DNA from: Emmonsiellopsis sp. PD_33
Lineage: Eukaryota > Ascomycota > Eurotiomycetes > Onygenales > Ajellomycetaceae
Assembly: GCA_032988165.1 (NCBI GenBank)
Contig: JANTQF010000030.1
Location: 62,001 to 126,000, forward strand
Length of the DNA stretch: 64,000 bases
Direction: 5' to 3'
Below, in pieces: positions 1-12,869 of the stretch. Below the pieces are notes generated by a model. That model had not been told where the DNA came from and made no database searches. It saw only the letters and a program-made list of their open reading frames with translations. The translations under genes were made by a program, and so were the position numbers. Position 1 is the first letter of the stretch, and every line of letters begins with the position of its first letter.

Positions 1-491
1 GTTCAGATGATGAAATCTTCAAGCTCTAACATACTTTTTTCTTGATATTTAAAGAATGTATCAACCTTTAAATAGGTGGTTCAATAGAGTAGCTAGGTCA
101 TTTCTGTGCAAGGCCTTTTTAAGGTTTGAGCTGTGGTTTTCTCCTATGCAATTAGCATAGCTACCTCTTGATCTATTAATTCATCTTGTACTAGCTAGTC
201 CTCCAGTACCTTCATCATACACTCTATCTTTTAAATTTTCTATTACATCTATAGCTCTTTAATGCATTCTTTAATTACATATAGCTGCACAGCAGGCAGG
301 TACAGATCTTTATCATCTAACCCTTCATCACTTGCAGTTAATTCACAGTCAGATTCCTGCAGAGGATCCTGTAGAGGATCCTGCAGAGGTTCAAGTTATA
401 GTTCATTATTACTAGTTCCTTACTGTATAGAGAGGTTGACACACACTTGAGAAGTTCTCTCATAGTTGTTCACAGTCTTTCCATGAGCTAT
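1..491 (-). pseudogene. Family 1 chromovirus gag, N-terminal part (copy a), cut by window edge
   Basis: This is the 5' end of a Ty3/Gypsy gag gene on the minus strand, just inside LTR a. It matches the gag 5' regions of the copies ending at LTRs c, d, g, i and l. The likely start codon (ATG in copies c and d) reads ATA here, at about 491. It carries a 12-bp tandem duplication (AGGATCCTGYAG type, near 358-390) shared with the copy at 25,224-32,757. In-frame stops are frequent and no CpG is left. The rest of the element lies left of the window. Confidence 0.8.
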
Positions 492-549
492 CTTGTTGTT
501 GTTCATCTATTTCTAATGGACTGTTCACTCAGGGGTGAGCAAATAGAAC

Positions 550-868
550 TATAATATCTGGCATTAAATATAAAAGGTTTTTTAATTTGAAAGATGGACT
601 ATGAGTTATTGAACAGTGTGATAGAAATAGACAGGTAAAAATGTATTTATATTTCAAACATAAAGGTTATATAGTAATAAGACTATTTGCTGGTTCTTTT
701 TATAAGAAACCTGTGCAGTATATATATCAATAGCTAGCTACTAGATGCACACCACATGTGCATTGCCAGGCACACTGCCAGGTGCACTGCCAGGCCCAAG
801 ATCCAAGATTCAAGGTCTGAGGGTGTAGTTAATCTACATGTGATGTGTAGTCTCCTTTGCACATTACA
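550..868 (-). repeat. Family 1 LTR a (5' LTR of copy a)
   Basis: This 319-bp LTR begins TATAAT (TGTAAT in better copies) and ends ATTACA, giving a 6-bp terminal inverted repeat. It is followed by GAGTA, which is internal gag sequence of copy b, so copy a inserted into copy b. Inside are about three tandem TGCCAGGCACAC-like units (around 769-795). Confidence 0.9.
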
Positions 869-1558
869 GAGTACATCTAGATCTATGAGGTGTAGTTGTA
901 ACTACACATAGAGGTTTTCCCAGATGAGTAGTGAATTCTCTAGATTTACTTTATAATTCTTATGAAAAGTATCCTATTAGTGGAGAGGTTTCATGATGAG
1001 CTTCTACATAGCATCCTGAATGTAGTGTTTTTTAATAATGTAGTAGTCTTTATTGCATTTAAATTCTATTTTAATTTGGATGATGAAATCTTCAAGCTCT
1101 GACATACTTTTTCCTTGATATTTAGAGGATGTATCAACTTTTGAATGAGTGGTTTAATAGGGTAGCTGGGTCATTTCTGTACAAGGCCTTTTTAAGGTTT
1201 GATTTTGAGCTGTGGTTTTCTCCTGTGCAATTAGTGTAGCTACCTCTTGATCTATTAATTCATCTTATACTAGCTGGTTCTTCAGTACCTTCATTATATA
1301 CTCTATCTTTTCAATTTTCCATTGCATCTATAGCTCTTTAATGTATTCTTCAATTACATATAGCTATACAGCAGGCAGGTGTGGGTCTTTATCATCTGAC
1401 CCTATATTTCCTGTAGTTGATTTGCAGTTAGATTTCTGCAGAGGATCCTATGAAGATTTAAGTTGTAATTCATTATTACTAGTCTCTTACTGTGCAGAGA
1501 GGTTGATACATACTTGAGGGATTCTTCTGCAGTTATTTGTAGTCTTTTTATAAGTTAT
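869..1558 (-). pseudogene. Family 1 gag fragment (copy b)
   Basis: This is the N-terminal part of gag from a second minus-strand family 1 element, cut on its left by the insertion of copy a. The sequence from GAGTACATC onward matches the uninterrupted gag of copy c near 6,150. The region where gag begins (about 1,558) reads ATA instead of ATG. There are many stops and no CpG. It belongs with LTR b to its right; the remainder of copy b must lie beyond copy a, outside the window. Confidence 0.8.
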
Positions 1559-1616
1559 TTTATTATTATTCATCTATTTCTAATGGACTGTTCACTCAGG
1601 GGTGAGCAAATAGAAC

Positions 1617-1932
1617 TATAATATCTGATGTCAAATATAAGACTTTTAATTTGAAAGGTGGATTATGAGTTGTTAAACAGTATGATAGGAATAGACAGAT
1701 AAAAATATATATATATTTTAAATGTAGGGGTCATATAGTAATAAAACTATTTACTGGTTCTTTTCATAAGAAATCTACACAGCATATATATCAATAGCTA
1801 GCTACTAAGTATGCACCACATGTGCATTGCCAGGCACACTGCTAGGCATACTACCAGGCCTGAGGTCCAAGATTCAAGGTCCAAGGGTGCAGTTAATCTA
1901 CATGTGATGCATGGTTTTTTTTACACATTACA
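1617..1932 (-). repeat. Family 1 LTR b (5' LTR of copy b)
   Basis: This 316-bp LTR runs from TATAATATC to CATTACA. The sequence directly to its right (TAGATTCTATGC) is the chromodomain-coding end of pol, so copy b is inserted inside the pol gene of copy c. Confidence 0.9.
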
Positions 1933-4900
1933 TAGATTCTATGCATTCTCAAGGTTTTCTGTGTTCTCCCAGAAATTCTCTGCCTCTATTATATTTTTCC
2001 AGTGCACAAGGTACTGCTGACTGTTGAAATAGTTATACTTCCCTAGAATCTCTTTAATCTCAAACTCCTCAACTTCATCTATTATTATTGATTTGGTCTC
2101 TGGGATTTCATCATACTATACATAATATAATTTGAGTAATGAGACATGAAAAACAGGGTGTATATCTTTATATTATAATATAAATTTCAATTTGTATATC
2201 TATTTTCCTTACTTGTTGATGATTTTGAAAGAGCTGAGTTAATAATAGTTGAGCTTCAGACTTAAATATAATATGCTGATGTTTTTTAAGTGCAGTATGA
2301 CTTAGTTCCTAACTATAAAATACTTCTTCTTGTGATATTAATCATAGTATTTCTTCTGTGTTTTCTAAATCTTCAGAAGAGATTCTTATAGATCATTTTA
2401 TACTTCTCTCATATGATATATATATTTTATTATCTTCTATACTTCTTTCTTCTCTATGTTAGTATCTAGTTCAACATTAAGATGTAGTTCAGGCTGAAAA
2501 CCCATTAGTACTTCTGTAGGAGATATCTTGAGGATACTATGTGTAGAGATATTATAAGAGAATTGTGCTAGTAATAATCATCTAGCCTAGTTATTCTAAT
2601 AGAAGTTATAGTAGATGTACAGGTAGTGCTCAAGTATCTGATTCTACCTCTCAGTTTGACTGTCTATTTAAGAGTGGAATGTAGTTATTAACTGTCAGTG
2701 CACTTTCAGAAGGTAGTAGAGTGTTGATTAGTATTTACTAGAGCTGAATATTCTAATATAATCTGTTACTTAATAATGTAGGTAACTGAAAAATCCAGTA
2801 AAGATGTTAAATATTAGGTTTGCAAGCTCTGATGCACTTATATCTTTATTAACTGATTTATAAATTACATACTTAATTAACTTGTCTATAAATATTATGA
2901 TTGAATCATAGACCTTGCTATTTTACTTGAATGATGAGAGTTTGATAATAAAATTCATTATCATCATTTTGAAAGAAGAGATGAGAATAGAAAGTAGTTC
3001 TAATTGATTATATTTTTTATAATAGTGTGTTTTAACCTGTTGATAGATATCATAGGTGTACATATATTTCTAAACATTTATTATTATATTATGTTAAAAG
3101 TATTTCCTCTAAATGCACTTAAAAGTGCACTTAATACTAAAATATTCCTCTTGAGGATCATCATAATTTAATTTCATAATCTCATCCCTTATTACTTGAT
3201 CTATAGAGATAGAAATGCAACCCTTATAATAAAGTAGACCATTTTAATTAATTATTTAATTTAAGTACTTAATCTTATCTATTTTACCTACTTTTATCTT
3301 TCTGTATACCTTAGTATGCTCAGCATTCTAAGCTTGCATGTAGCATAGAAATTTCATGATAGGTTCAGTGAGAGAGGATTCATAGGCTGTATCAGATTTC
3401 ATAATTATATTAACTAATATTTATAGTATTAGATGAGTTAACTTTTTTATATCATTAGTAATACATCTCTCATCTGCACACATATTTTAATATGTGTAGG
3501 AAGTAAGTGCATCAATGCAAATTACATTTTCCTTATTATTTAATAGTTTTAAATGTACTATTATATTAATTATTTACTAACTGAAGTCTTTCAGCTGTGT
3601 CTGCACATCTATATCTGATGTTCAAAATATTCCTTGAAGAAGCTTTTCTTGAATTATTAATAATAGTATTTATCTTGAAGTATTTTCTTTATAGTTAGAG
3701 TGACAACTAGGTGTATCTATAGGATTCTTTATCTCTAAATAGTACTCAATGATAAAGTTGAATGCAGAGAGTATTTTCATCTATTATATCTAATATTCTA
3801 TTAACTTTATTATCATCATAAATTATTATAGATTAATATAGTTAGATAAAACTATCATAGGAAAACATGCACCATGCAGATAGTAGCATCATTGCTTGAA
3901 TGCTATAAGAATAGTAAGGAGTTCCTAGTTATATATATCATAGTTGTGCTCTACCAGTAATAAACCTCATGAGTAATATACAACTAGATATTATTATCCA
4001 TCATTCAGATCTAACTATAAGAGGATTGCACCTAGTGTGAAATTCAATACATTTAGCTCCATTTAAAGTTTTCAATTTAGATTGAAGTATATAAGAATTG
4101 AAATCTTTATAAATTTATTTTTCAGCTCTTGGAAAGCTTTCTGTGCATTAGTATTAAGAAGGATTGTCTTTTGATTCTGACCTTTTCATGTTGTGTCTTT
4201 TATGAGTATAGATAAAGGCTGTACTTTTACTATAAATCTATCTATAAAATAGTAGTAAAAATTCACAAACTCTAGAAATATCTGGATGTTATAGATGCAC
4301 TTAAATTTCAGCTAGGAGAGAATAGTATTAATCTAGCTTTATTCTATCTTAATGCTATTTATACTGATCATAAAGCTAAGAAAATTAATGTAATTCACAT
4401 GAAATATATATTTACTAAGTTTTATATATAATTTGTAGGTGTGCAGGTATTTCAGTATCATACACACATATTTATAATACTCTTCCTTTAAGTTTAAGTA
4501 GATGATAATATCATTCAGGTAGATAATACAGTAGATATCTAGAAGATCACTTAGAGCCTTATTAATATAAAATTAAAATATTGTAAGTGTGTTTGTGAGT
4601 TCAAAGAGAACCACTTGATATTTAAAATGACTATAATATGTTTGAAAAGCTATTTTCCACTCATCATCTTTATATATATGTAGTTGGTGATATACATTGT
4701 GAAGATCTAACTACAAGTAGATCTTTATGCTAGTCAGCCTATTAATCATTTTGCTAATCAAGGGAAGAGGATATTAATTCTTTATACTGATAGTATTAAG
4801 TCTGTAATAATCTATATAAAGGTATATAATTCCATCTTTTTTTAGAATAAAAAATATTAATGTGCCTACAGAGCTTTTTAATGAGTATATCCATCCTTTT

Positions 4901-5670
4901 TTCAGACTAAATTTCAGGTATTTATACAGCACCTCTAGTTCTTTGATGGAGAGATTATAGATCAGTCAGTAGGAAAGTTCTTTTTTAGATATTAAATTAA
5001 TTGAATGATCATATTGTGTATGTTTCAGAAGCAATCCTATTATAACTTCTGAGAAAATATCTTTATATTTATAGTAGACTTCTGGTATTACTGGCTTCTC
5101 ATCTAGAACTACACTAAATAGAGCAATTAATTTATCCCCCTTTAATTAATGTAGGTAGATAATATAAGCTATGCATTTAACTCTAATCATTATATTCACC
5201 TGTTTCATGATGATAATCTCAATATTATTAACATATAGTATATAGTATATTTAGTATGATTTCAATCATCAGATGTTGGAATCTACTACCTTGAGCCAGA
5301 GAAATCCTAAGATGACATTATAGCCTTTTATATTCACTACTTTAAAGTGAAGACTCTAGTTGTAAGAGAGTTCCTTATCATTAATTATATATATGTATAC
5401 TTTATGTTAATTATAGGTTATAATCTAGTATCTATTAATTATATTAATCTAGTATAAATCTTCACTATCTTTTTTAAGATACACTTTTACTCATTTCTGG
5501 CTGACAAAATTTACTTCTACATTTAAGTTGATAAGTGCCCAGATAATGACTAACCCTTGGGAGGTTTCTAGTTATATCTTAATTATTATAGCTTCTTTAC
5601 TGTATCTCTATCTCATCTTATTTACTCCCAGTGCTATAGCAGTACTCAGCACTAAAGGATCTAGTTTTTT
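1933..5670 (-). pseudogene. Family 1 pol (copy c), decayed and 3'-truncated
   Basis: Minus-strand pol relic, aligned by eye to the better copies. Segments from right to left are the protease (about 5,480-5,570), RT (about 4,340-5,000), RNase H (about 3,700-4,270), integrase (about 2,100-3,450) and the start of the chromodomain (1,933 to about 2,095). The RT catalytic box (4,510-4,521) reads YLND rather than YLDD. Pol is entered by the -1 frame at the A-AAA-AAC heptamer at its right end. Many sense codons have become TAA, TAG or TGA by C-to-T or G-to-A change, so no functional polyprotein is possible. Confidence 0.82.
5661..5670 (-). other. gag/pol -1 frameshift heptamer plus gag stop (copy c)
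   Basis: On the minus strand the gag frame reads TTA AAA AAC TAG. The heptamer A AAA AAC (5,664-5,670) is a canonical -1 slippery site and is followed at once by the gag stop (5,661-5,663). Pol lies in the -1 frame. The site is identical in the four other family 1 copies where it can be read. Confidence 0.75.
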
Positions 5671-6854
5671 AACTTGCACTTCTTCATGTGCTTTTTAAGA
5701 TGAAGTTCCCAGTAATTATTAGGAATGTAATCTGATTTGTCACAGTGAGAGTACTTAAAATGAGGGGTGAACTTAGATTGTGAGAATCAGCCTCTAAGTG
5801 TATAGTTTGGGGATTTTTCCCTTTTAGAATCTATTTTTATCTAGGAATTAAAAGACTTCTTTTTGTACAGTGAATTTACAGTGGTTTCCTGCTTGAATAA
5901 GAATAGTTTTTGATTCTTACAATGTTACTCTATCTTACATAGAAATATTAATATCTCTTTATAATCCTTAAAGTCTCTCTTTATTAGATGTGCATGAATT
6001 TGGATTTCCTCTCAGCAGTAGTTCATCAGGTTGGAACTGCACTGTTTCTCCTGAATTTTATAGAGTAGATATTTCTCTAGGTTGAGGAGATACTTAGTAA
6101 AATTTTGAATAGATTGATTGTTCTATTATTACACATCTATGTATTTCTTGATTGATTACTATTAGAGTGCATCTAGATTCATAAGGTATAGTTATAACTA
6201 TATATAGAGATCTTCCTAGATGAATGATAAATTCTCCAGATTTACTTTATAATTCTTATGAAAAGTATTCTATTAGTAGAGAGGTTTCATGATGAGCTTC
6301 TATATAGTATTCTGAATATAATATTTTTTAATGATATAATAGTCTTCATTATATTTAAATTTCATTTCAGTTTAGATAATGAAATCTTTAAGCTCTGACA
6401 TATTTTTTCTTTGATATTTAGAGGATATATCAACCTTTAAATAGGTAGTTTAGTAGGGTAGCTGAGTTATTTCTGTATGAGGCCTTTTTAAGGTTTGATT
6501 TTAAGCTGTGATTTTCTCCTATACAATTAGCACAGCTACCTCTTAATTTATTAATTCATCTTGTACTAGCTAGTCCTCCAGTGCCTTCATTATGTACTTT
6601 ACCTTTTGGATTTTCTGTTACATCTATAGCTCTTTGATGTGTTCTTTGATTGCATGTAATTGCATAGCAGATAGATGTAAGTCTTTATTATCTGACTCTT
6701 TATTATTTGTAGTTGATTTGTGATTGAATTTCTGTAGAGGATCCTATGAAGGTTTAAGTTGTAATTTATTATTATTAGTCTCTTACTGTGCAGAGGGGTC
6801 AGTGCACACTTAAAAGATTTCTCTATGATTATTCATAGTCTTTTCATAAGTCAT
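5661..6854 (-). pseudogene. Family 1 gag (copy c)
   Basis: The gag relic is 1,194 nt from the ATG at 6,854 to the TAG at 5,661. Exactly this length recurs in the copies at 12,870, 33,543 and 51,976, so the frame has drifted by substitution, not by indels. The C-terminal part holds a decayed CCHC zinc knuckle of the type C-x2-C-x4-H-x4-C, best seen in the plus-strand copy near 14,345-14,390. In this copy the upstream candidate start codon is ACA where others read ATG, which argues that the inner ATG (6,854) is the true start. Confidence 0.8.
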
Positions 6855-6912
6855 CTTGTTGTTGTTTGTCTATTTCTAATGGATCATTTACTCAGAGGTG
6901 AGCAAACAGAAC

Positions 6913-7228
6913 TGTAATATCTGATATTGAATATAAGGCTTTTAATTTGAAAGATAGATTATGAGTCATTGAACAGTGTGATGGGAATAGATAGGTAAAA
7001 ATATATGTATATTTCAAATGTAGGGGTCATATAGTAATAGAACTATTTGCTGATTCTTTTCATAAGAAACCTATGCAGCATATATATTAATAGCTAGCTA
7101 CTAAGTGTGCACCATGTGTGCATTGCCAGGTGCACTGCTAGACACATTATCAGGCCTGAGGTCTAAGATTCAAGGTCTGAGGGCATAGTTGATCTACATG
7201 TGACATGCAGTCTTCTTTACATGTTATA
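6913..7228 (-). repeat. Family 1 LTR c (5' LTR of copy c)
   Basis: This 316-bp LTR runs from TGTAATATC to GTTATA. It has the same internal landmarks as the other copies: a central TATATAT element that could serve as TATA box on the minus strand, the TGCCAGG-type short repeats, and the RRGRTC-type repeats. Confidence 0.9.
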
Positions 7229-7974
7229 AGAAGAGGAAGAGGGGTAAATATGATGTATTACTGGTTGTGATTAAAATAATTTCCATTTTGAGTGTTACTA
7301 GGGGAAATAATCTGAACCTATTATCTAGGTCTATTACTATATAAACATATTCTATAATTACTCTCATTAATCCCAGTACACTATCATTCTAACATTAATT
7401 GCACCATACAAGAAACATTAACATTTAGAGTCATTATAGAACATATGATGTTCAGCCTCTAATTGCTGATAAAGAAGTACTTGCAATGCCCCAAGATCAA
7501 GCATGCTAGAGAGATCAGGCATGCAAAAACTGACAATGAGGCTATTATGAAGAAAGTCTAAGAGGCTAATTACAAGACACACTTTAATGCAGTAAAGTGT
7601 CTGTGGGGATCAGTCAAATAGTAATGAGCTTTTGTAACAGTCCTGGCAGTAAAGATGCTAATACTAAGTACAGAGAAATAGCATTACTGGCTGATTAATC
7701 TGCCATGGAGAAGGTAGAGACTGAGTGTATTACTCAGAAGTATTTTAATTAAGAAAAGTCCTTAGAATATCATTAGGTCTAAATTGTGAAGAAGTATGTG
7801 CTTGAGGAGGAGATAGAGGAAGAGGAGATTATATAGTGACTACATGCATTGCAATCTGAGATCAGTTCTAAAAAAAGAAGAGTTAGTTACTTTAACTTGC
7901 AACTATAATTATTGATTAATACTGACTGTCAATAGATTGGTTCCCCCCCTCCCTCTAATAATAAGACTATTAAC
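7229..7974. other. Unassigned AT-rich sequence
   Basis: No family is recognised here. Plus-strand frames with long fairly open stretches occur (for example around 7,470-7,830, rich in Lys/Glu codons and broken by TAG/TGA), so it may be further decayed transposon coding sequence continuous with the relic at 7,975. Confidence 0.4.
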
Positions 7975-8364
7975 ATGGCCCTCTAATGTTTCTGTGCTCA
8001 GACACAGGTGTTATTAGCCTCCCATGATGTGAAGATTCTCAAGCATGAAAAAGTAATACTTATAGCTGCTAATACTAGTGAGGAAGCAGCTGCAAAGAAA
8101 TTAGATGAATTCTGAAAGACTTTGAATAAGGAAGATAGAAGGCTATTGGAAGTAATTCCTTAGCTAGAAGAGATGTTAGAGGGTGATTTTAAGGTGAAGG
8201 GAGAAATATCAAGTAATGAGGATGAGAAGTTAGAGTGAGAGGATTATTTAAAGTAGGATGATGCAGAGTTTTTATGTGAAATAGAAGCTTATAAAGTCTA
8301 TTCAGTAGGAATTAATATTAGATAGAGAAAGTTTGGTATAAAATGGAGTTTATTTACATTCTAA
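7975..8364 (+). pseudogene. Decayed ORF of unknown family
   Basis: One plus-strand frame from ATG 7,975 to TAA 8,364 (130 codons) reads as a soluble, charged protein interrupted by about six in-frame stops, all of which could come from CAA, CAG, CGA or TGG by a single transition. The second half is rich in Glu, Asp and Lys (EEAAAKKLDEF, then DEKLE). Frame continuity and the composition support a former coding region. I do not recognise the family. It may be the C-terminal tail of a transposase, given the setting. Confidence 0.4.
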
Positions 8365-8740
8365 GAATTTCAGTAACAGGATTTGATAATGAGCCTCCTA
8401 TGGATTTTCACTGATTACATTATAGCTATAATCTTTATTAATTGATTAATATTCTGAATCATTGAGAAGTGCAAAAGCTATATCTATATGATTTAATGTT
8501 CCTATACCAAGATGGCATCTTCCCAGTTTAAAGAGAATTATAATTATTAACTTATGATATTTTTTCTATCAGCTGCAAAAGCATTGCCAATTTATTAACT
8601 AAATATTAAATTAGATTTTTAGTAGTATAGATGTTTTCAGTAATATCTGTATTTCTCAGCTGTCTTCCTTTCTACCTTCCCACTATTAATATACATGGTG
8701 TACACAAAGTCTGCCACTAAATCTATATATAATTCCCTGA

Positions 8741-9010
8741 GCACATAGCTGTGCTATGTGTGGTGCACATATAGTTAGCAATCAATTATATCTATATTTT
8801 TCTTCATAGGCATATAGCTGTGCTGTGTCTACCACTCCTGGCATGGGCAGTGTGCACATAGTTAGCAATTAATTATATGTATATTTTTCTTTATAGGTAT
8901 ATAGCTGTGCTGCACCTATGACTCCTGGCATAGATGATGCACACATAGTTAGCAACTAAATATATATATATTTTCTTTACAGGCACATAGTATTGCTATG
9001 TCTACCATAT
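8741..9010. repeat. Minisatellite, about 3.3 tandem units of 69-87 bp
   Basis: Unit starts are at about 8,741, 8,810, 8,897 and 8,983 (last one partial). Each starts GCACATAGCTGTGCT-like, contains GTGCACATAGTTAGCAA, and ends in an AT run plus TTTTCTTYAYAG. The first unit lacks about 17 bp (TACCACTCCTGGCATG-like) that the next two have. Units differ largely by transitions. Confidence 0.8.
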
Positions 9011-11403
9011 TAATATATATATTCTATACCTTCTTTCTTCTCCTACTTAGCTGTGATCCATTGTCAGAGCTTTCATTAAACTTAGAAAAGAATATGATGA
9101 ATTTGCTGCATGATGATCTTAATGCAAGCTACCTTCTAAAACCTTCTCTATAAAATGTGTTGGATGTGTTTTCACTGTGTATTACTTATTAGATTATTAT
9201 CATGAGAGGATTATTACATTATTTTATTACTCATAAGGAAATATCATCTCTATTCATGAAGGAGCATCCCCTACAGATGATTTAACCTACACTCTGTAAT
9301 ATTAAACACATAATTTCAGTTTGTTCACCACATAGCTCTACATATAATTATATCACACATGTAACTTTTCATCTATTTTCAAAGATATAATCTCCTTCAG
9401 TTTATGTATGACACTCTATCCATCTTTTACACAAAAAAATTTAGTTGGTGCATAATGATCAGGTAGCTTTATTTGATAATTAAGATGAATGAAATCTATC
9501 TTAAAGATACAAGATAAAGTTATATATTCTACTTGTACTCTCCCATACATTTCTATATATACACATAATTAATGATATTATGCACATACTTATTCCTTAT
9601 ATCAAAATTACCTTCTATTCTAAATAATTGTGTGTAGGGGCTTTCAATTCATATCAATCCCTTGAATTTAAACACATCAGATTACCCAGCTAAAGCATAT
9701 AATACTTTAATTAATAATTACTAGGAAATACACCATTCATCAGCATACCAGCTAAAGAGGATTAGGAGAATTATCATATAGAGCAGCAGAACACTAATGG
9801 AATAAATTTGATACATAAAGTCTAAATAAATACTAAAGAAAGTTAGTTAGAGATAGAGAAGATGTTCAGTCCATCTGAAAATGAGTACTACAAGCCATTT
9901 CTAAAGGTAATATGACTGAGTAGAATCTGGTAAAGTCTGTTACCTCAAATCATTATGTTTACTTAACTACTCTTTTTTGTATCAACACATGCAGTACTAT
10001 CACATTCTCATGCCCAAGCTCCTGAAAGAATATGCTACCATATAAAGAGTCACAGCTCACTGTAAGCTATTAAAGAATGATTGTCTCAGTAAAGCTACTT
10101 CATATCCTACTGAAAAATAGGTAAATAGCCTGCTATGAATTTAAAAGTCATCTCATACATTCATTATGTATGCTATAGCTTAATTTAATCATCAGACTCA
10201 CCTCAGCTGTAAAAATGTCTCATGTAGTGACTACTAGATTAAGGTGATTCTGCAGCTGTCTTTACATGAAATTTCCTCATAGGCTTTATCAATAAATCAC
10301 ATCATTAGTCTACCAATTTATAATGACTATTAACTAGGTGGGCTAGCTGAATTCAAACTCTACCTAACTAATTAATAAGATTAAACATATAGTGTTCCAA
10401 CCCAGTAAAATCTTATTTAGGAAATTAAATAGAATCCAAGCAGGAATTTCTAAGAGAGACACATCTAACTATTAGCATCCCAGGAAACAAGGGAAAAAAA
10501 TTATAATAATGAATTTTAGTAATAATCCTATACTCATTCTCAATGTCTACAGTATAATGCTGAAATTTCACTGTCTGGTAGCTTTATATCTTCTTAGTAC
10601 CTTATTTCTAAGATTAATACATTAGAGATATTCATTTGTATAGGTCTCCTAATTTCTAAATGTGGGGTTATAATGATAATTATCATGTAGTATGTGAGTC
10701 TCACCTCTTACTACTCATATAGTGAGTTTATTCTTAATTCTCTGAAAAATTAATTCTTGCACCTAGCCTACATCTCACTACAAGAATAAATGTCAGCTGT
10801 GTTTTCTCTCACTCTAAAATACTATCTTCTTGAATGTCTTTAATCTTCCAGTATAATAGATTTCAGTGCTTCAAGCTCTCCTCTTTATGAGATTAGTACA
10901 TTAATTTCTCTTTTATAAACTCCAACACCAATTCCACCCATCCTAGTTCCCAAAGGACTTGAGACTGCCACAGTTGAGGCAAGGATCTATGTTATATGGA
11001 AGTAGGACAATGAGTATTAAATTTAATTTAATTAATGGTGGAAACAGACAGTAACTATAAATATAATCTAATATGATGATATTTACAAGAACTATTCACA
11101 GTGGAGCACAAAGTAGAGCTCTAAATTCTGGAAGTCCTTCAAGCAAGTAATATTTCAGTAGAATGGTAAATCAGCTTTACTCTGTATTTAATGTAAGTAG
11201 ATTCTTCAATACCCTTAATATAGCAACATGGAGACTTCAGGAATAGAGAAACATCTTATGAGTAAGAAGTGCTAGAATATTATCTCTTCAAATAAATAGA
11301 TGAATATTAGAGTAGCATTCATAAGTATAATATAAGTTAATTTATTTAGTAATGAGCTATGATAATGATTCTTTCATCTCAGCAAAACCTCACACATAAG
11401 TGA
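9011..11403. other. Unassigned AT-rich, CpG-free sequence
   Basis: I recognise no gene, LTR or repeat here. A short C run is present nearby at 7,942-7,949 and simple A/T runs occur throughout. Part of it, toward 11,400, is probably the 5' portion of the hAT transposon that follows, but neither a terminal inverted repeat nor an 8-bp target duplication could be identified. Confidence 0.4.
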
Positions 11404-12864
11404 CTACAAGTAGAGACACTGCTATTTAATAAAGAAAACTACTGAACCCTCCTCCTTCATACCTTTCTATTAACAAACATGGCATTTCATGTCATACAGA
11501 ATCTCAATCTCCAGTGGTTACTAGTATATAGCAACAGTGAAGTTAAGGCCTTTCTCCTAAAATGGACTGCCCTACAAAAAGAGCTGAATAACTCCTATAA
11601 AATGATGATGAAAGACCTGCTCCCAGATTAAATCTCTAGCATGAAGATTGCATTGATCTTAGATGTATAAATAAGTACAAATAGTTTAGCATTTCTCTGT
11701 GTCAAAGGCTACTATGTCACCCAGAAATGGGAGTATATAGAGGCATTGATTGATTTTGAGTATCTTAGTGGTATGCACACTGGTGACAATATGGCAGGAT
11801 ATATAATGCAATGTATACATAATATATGAATTGAAGATGATATTTTTACTCTCACAGCTAATAATGCAGTGAATAATAATATATTAGTAGTATCTTTAGA
11901 GAAATGTCTGTATGCAAAGGATGAAGTTTACTGGGATGTCAAGATATATCAACTTTCTTATGTAGCTCATATTGTGTAGCTGGCAGTAAAACAACTAGTT
12001 GAAGACCTATAAATTGAGTTGATAAATAATAATATCTCACAGACATTTCATAAGAATGATATTAATATGAGTAATAGAGGAAAGATCTCATTCAATTATA
12101 TACTCTTAAAGATATGTAATGATTCATAATAATGATCTAATAGTATTTCTAATTCATCAATTATTTAATTAATTACACCTACTTGTCAATACTCTCTTAA
12201 GTTCTCCCCAACAAATTAAAAGCTTTCAGAAGCTGCAGTCAGAGCATATTAAGCTCTGAATGATTCAGGATGTTAAGATCTAATGAAGCTCAATATATCT
12301 TATATGCATTCATGCACTATGACTCAGGGATCCAATTCATTGCTGAGTAGTGACTCAGGATAACTTTAAGCTCCATTATCTCTAGTTCAGTAATGATGAA
12401 TGGTAGCTCATTATGTATATTATTATTCTACTTTATTCATTCTAGCAGGTTATTAAGACTCTCTTGAATATAGACATATTACTTATCTATAATGCATTTT
12501 CAATCTATAATGTACTCTTCAACCACCTTAATGAATGACTTTCTGAGGCAGCCTATGAAATCCTAACTATTCAGAATAGCTTAAAGACTGCACTGAAAGC
12601 TACATATAACAAACTAAAGAAATACTATTTAGATACTGATACTAATGATAATATGAGAGAGATTTACTATACTATTATAATTCTGAACTCATATTTATAA
12701 TTACTAGCTTATAATAATGAGAAATGAGAGCTAGAGATAAAAGCCCAATCATTATAGTGTGTAAAGATATACTATGAAAAATGATATTTACCTCATCAAC
12801 CTGCAACTACTGATAATCAACTATAGGTAGGTATTTACCCTCTTTTATTTTCTTGATTTACTTA
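11404..12864 (+). pseudogene. hAT-family transposase, N-terminal and catalytic part
   Basis: A plus-strand frame is readable from about 11,404 through about 12,060, with residual segments to about 12,830. Recognisable hAT features are a block around 11,640-11,790 reading like the first catalytic region (KIALILDV, then FLCVKGYYVTQKWEY and LIDFEYL, matching the usual LDCWTS...F..V..HYI pattern), a TANNAVNNN block at about 11,853 (TADNASNND type, with the acidic residue lost by G-to-A), YVAHIVxLAVK at about 11,960, and a YNKLKKYY block near 12,608. In-frame stops (for example TAA at 11,668) derive from transitions. The gene is split by the LTR element inserted at 12,865-12,869 and resumes at 22,394. 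It would have been a cut-and-paste transposase acting in the nucleus; it is dead now. Confidence 0.75.
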
Positions 12865-12869
12865 GTACT

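Larger units (their letters stand above)
1933..7228 (-). mobile_element. Family 1 Ty3/Gypsy chromovirus, copy c (5' portion)
   Basis: This minus-strand element runs from its 5' LTR at 6,913-7,228 leftward through gag and pol to the chromodomain, where copy b interrupts it. The 3' end and 3' LTR are not in the window. It is the outermost member of a three-level nest (a in b in c). The right-hand flank begins AGAAG (7,229-7,233), the expected target-site duplication, but its partner is off-window. The order gag, protease, RT, RNase H, integrase, chromodomain is that of chromoviral Metaviridae. Confidence 0.88.

Noticed and set aside
8741..9010. Repeat units ending in pyrimidine tract plus AG, considered as introner-like introns
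   Set aside because: No consistent 5' GT splice site or interrupted coding frame is present.
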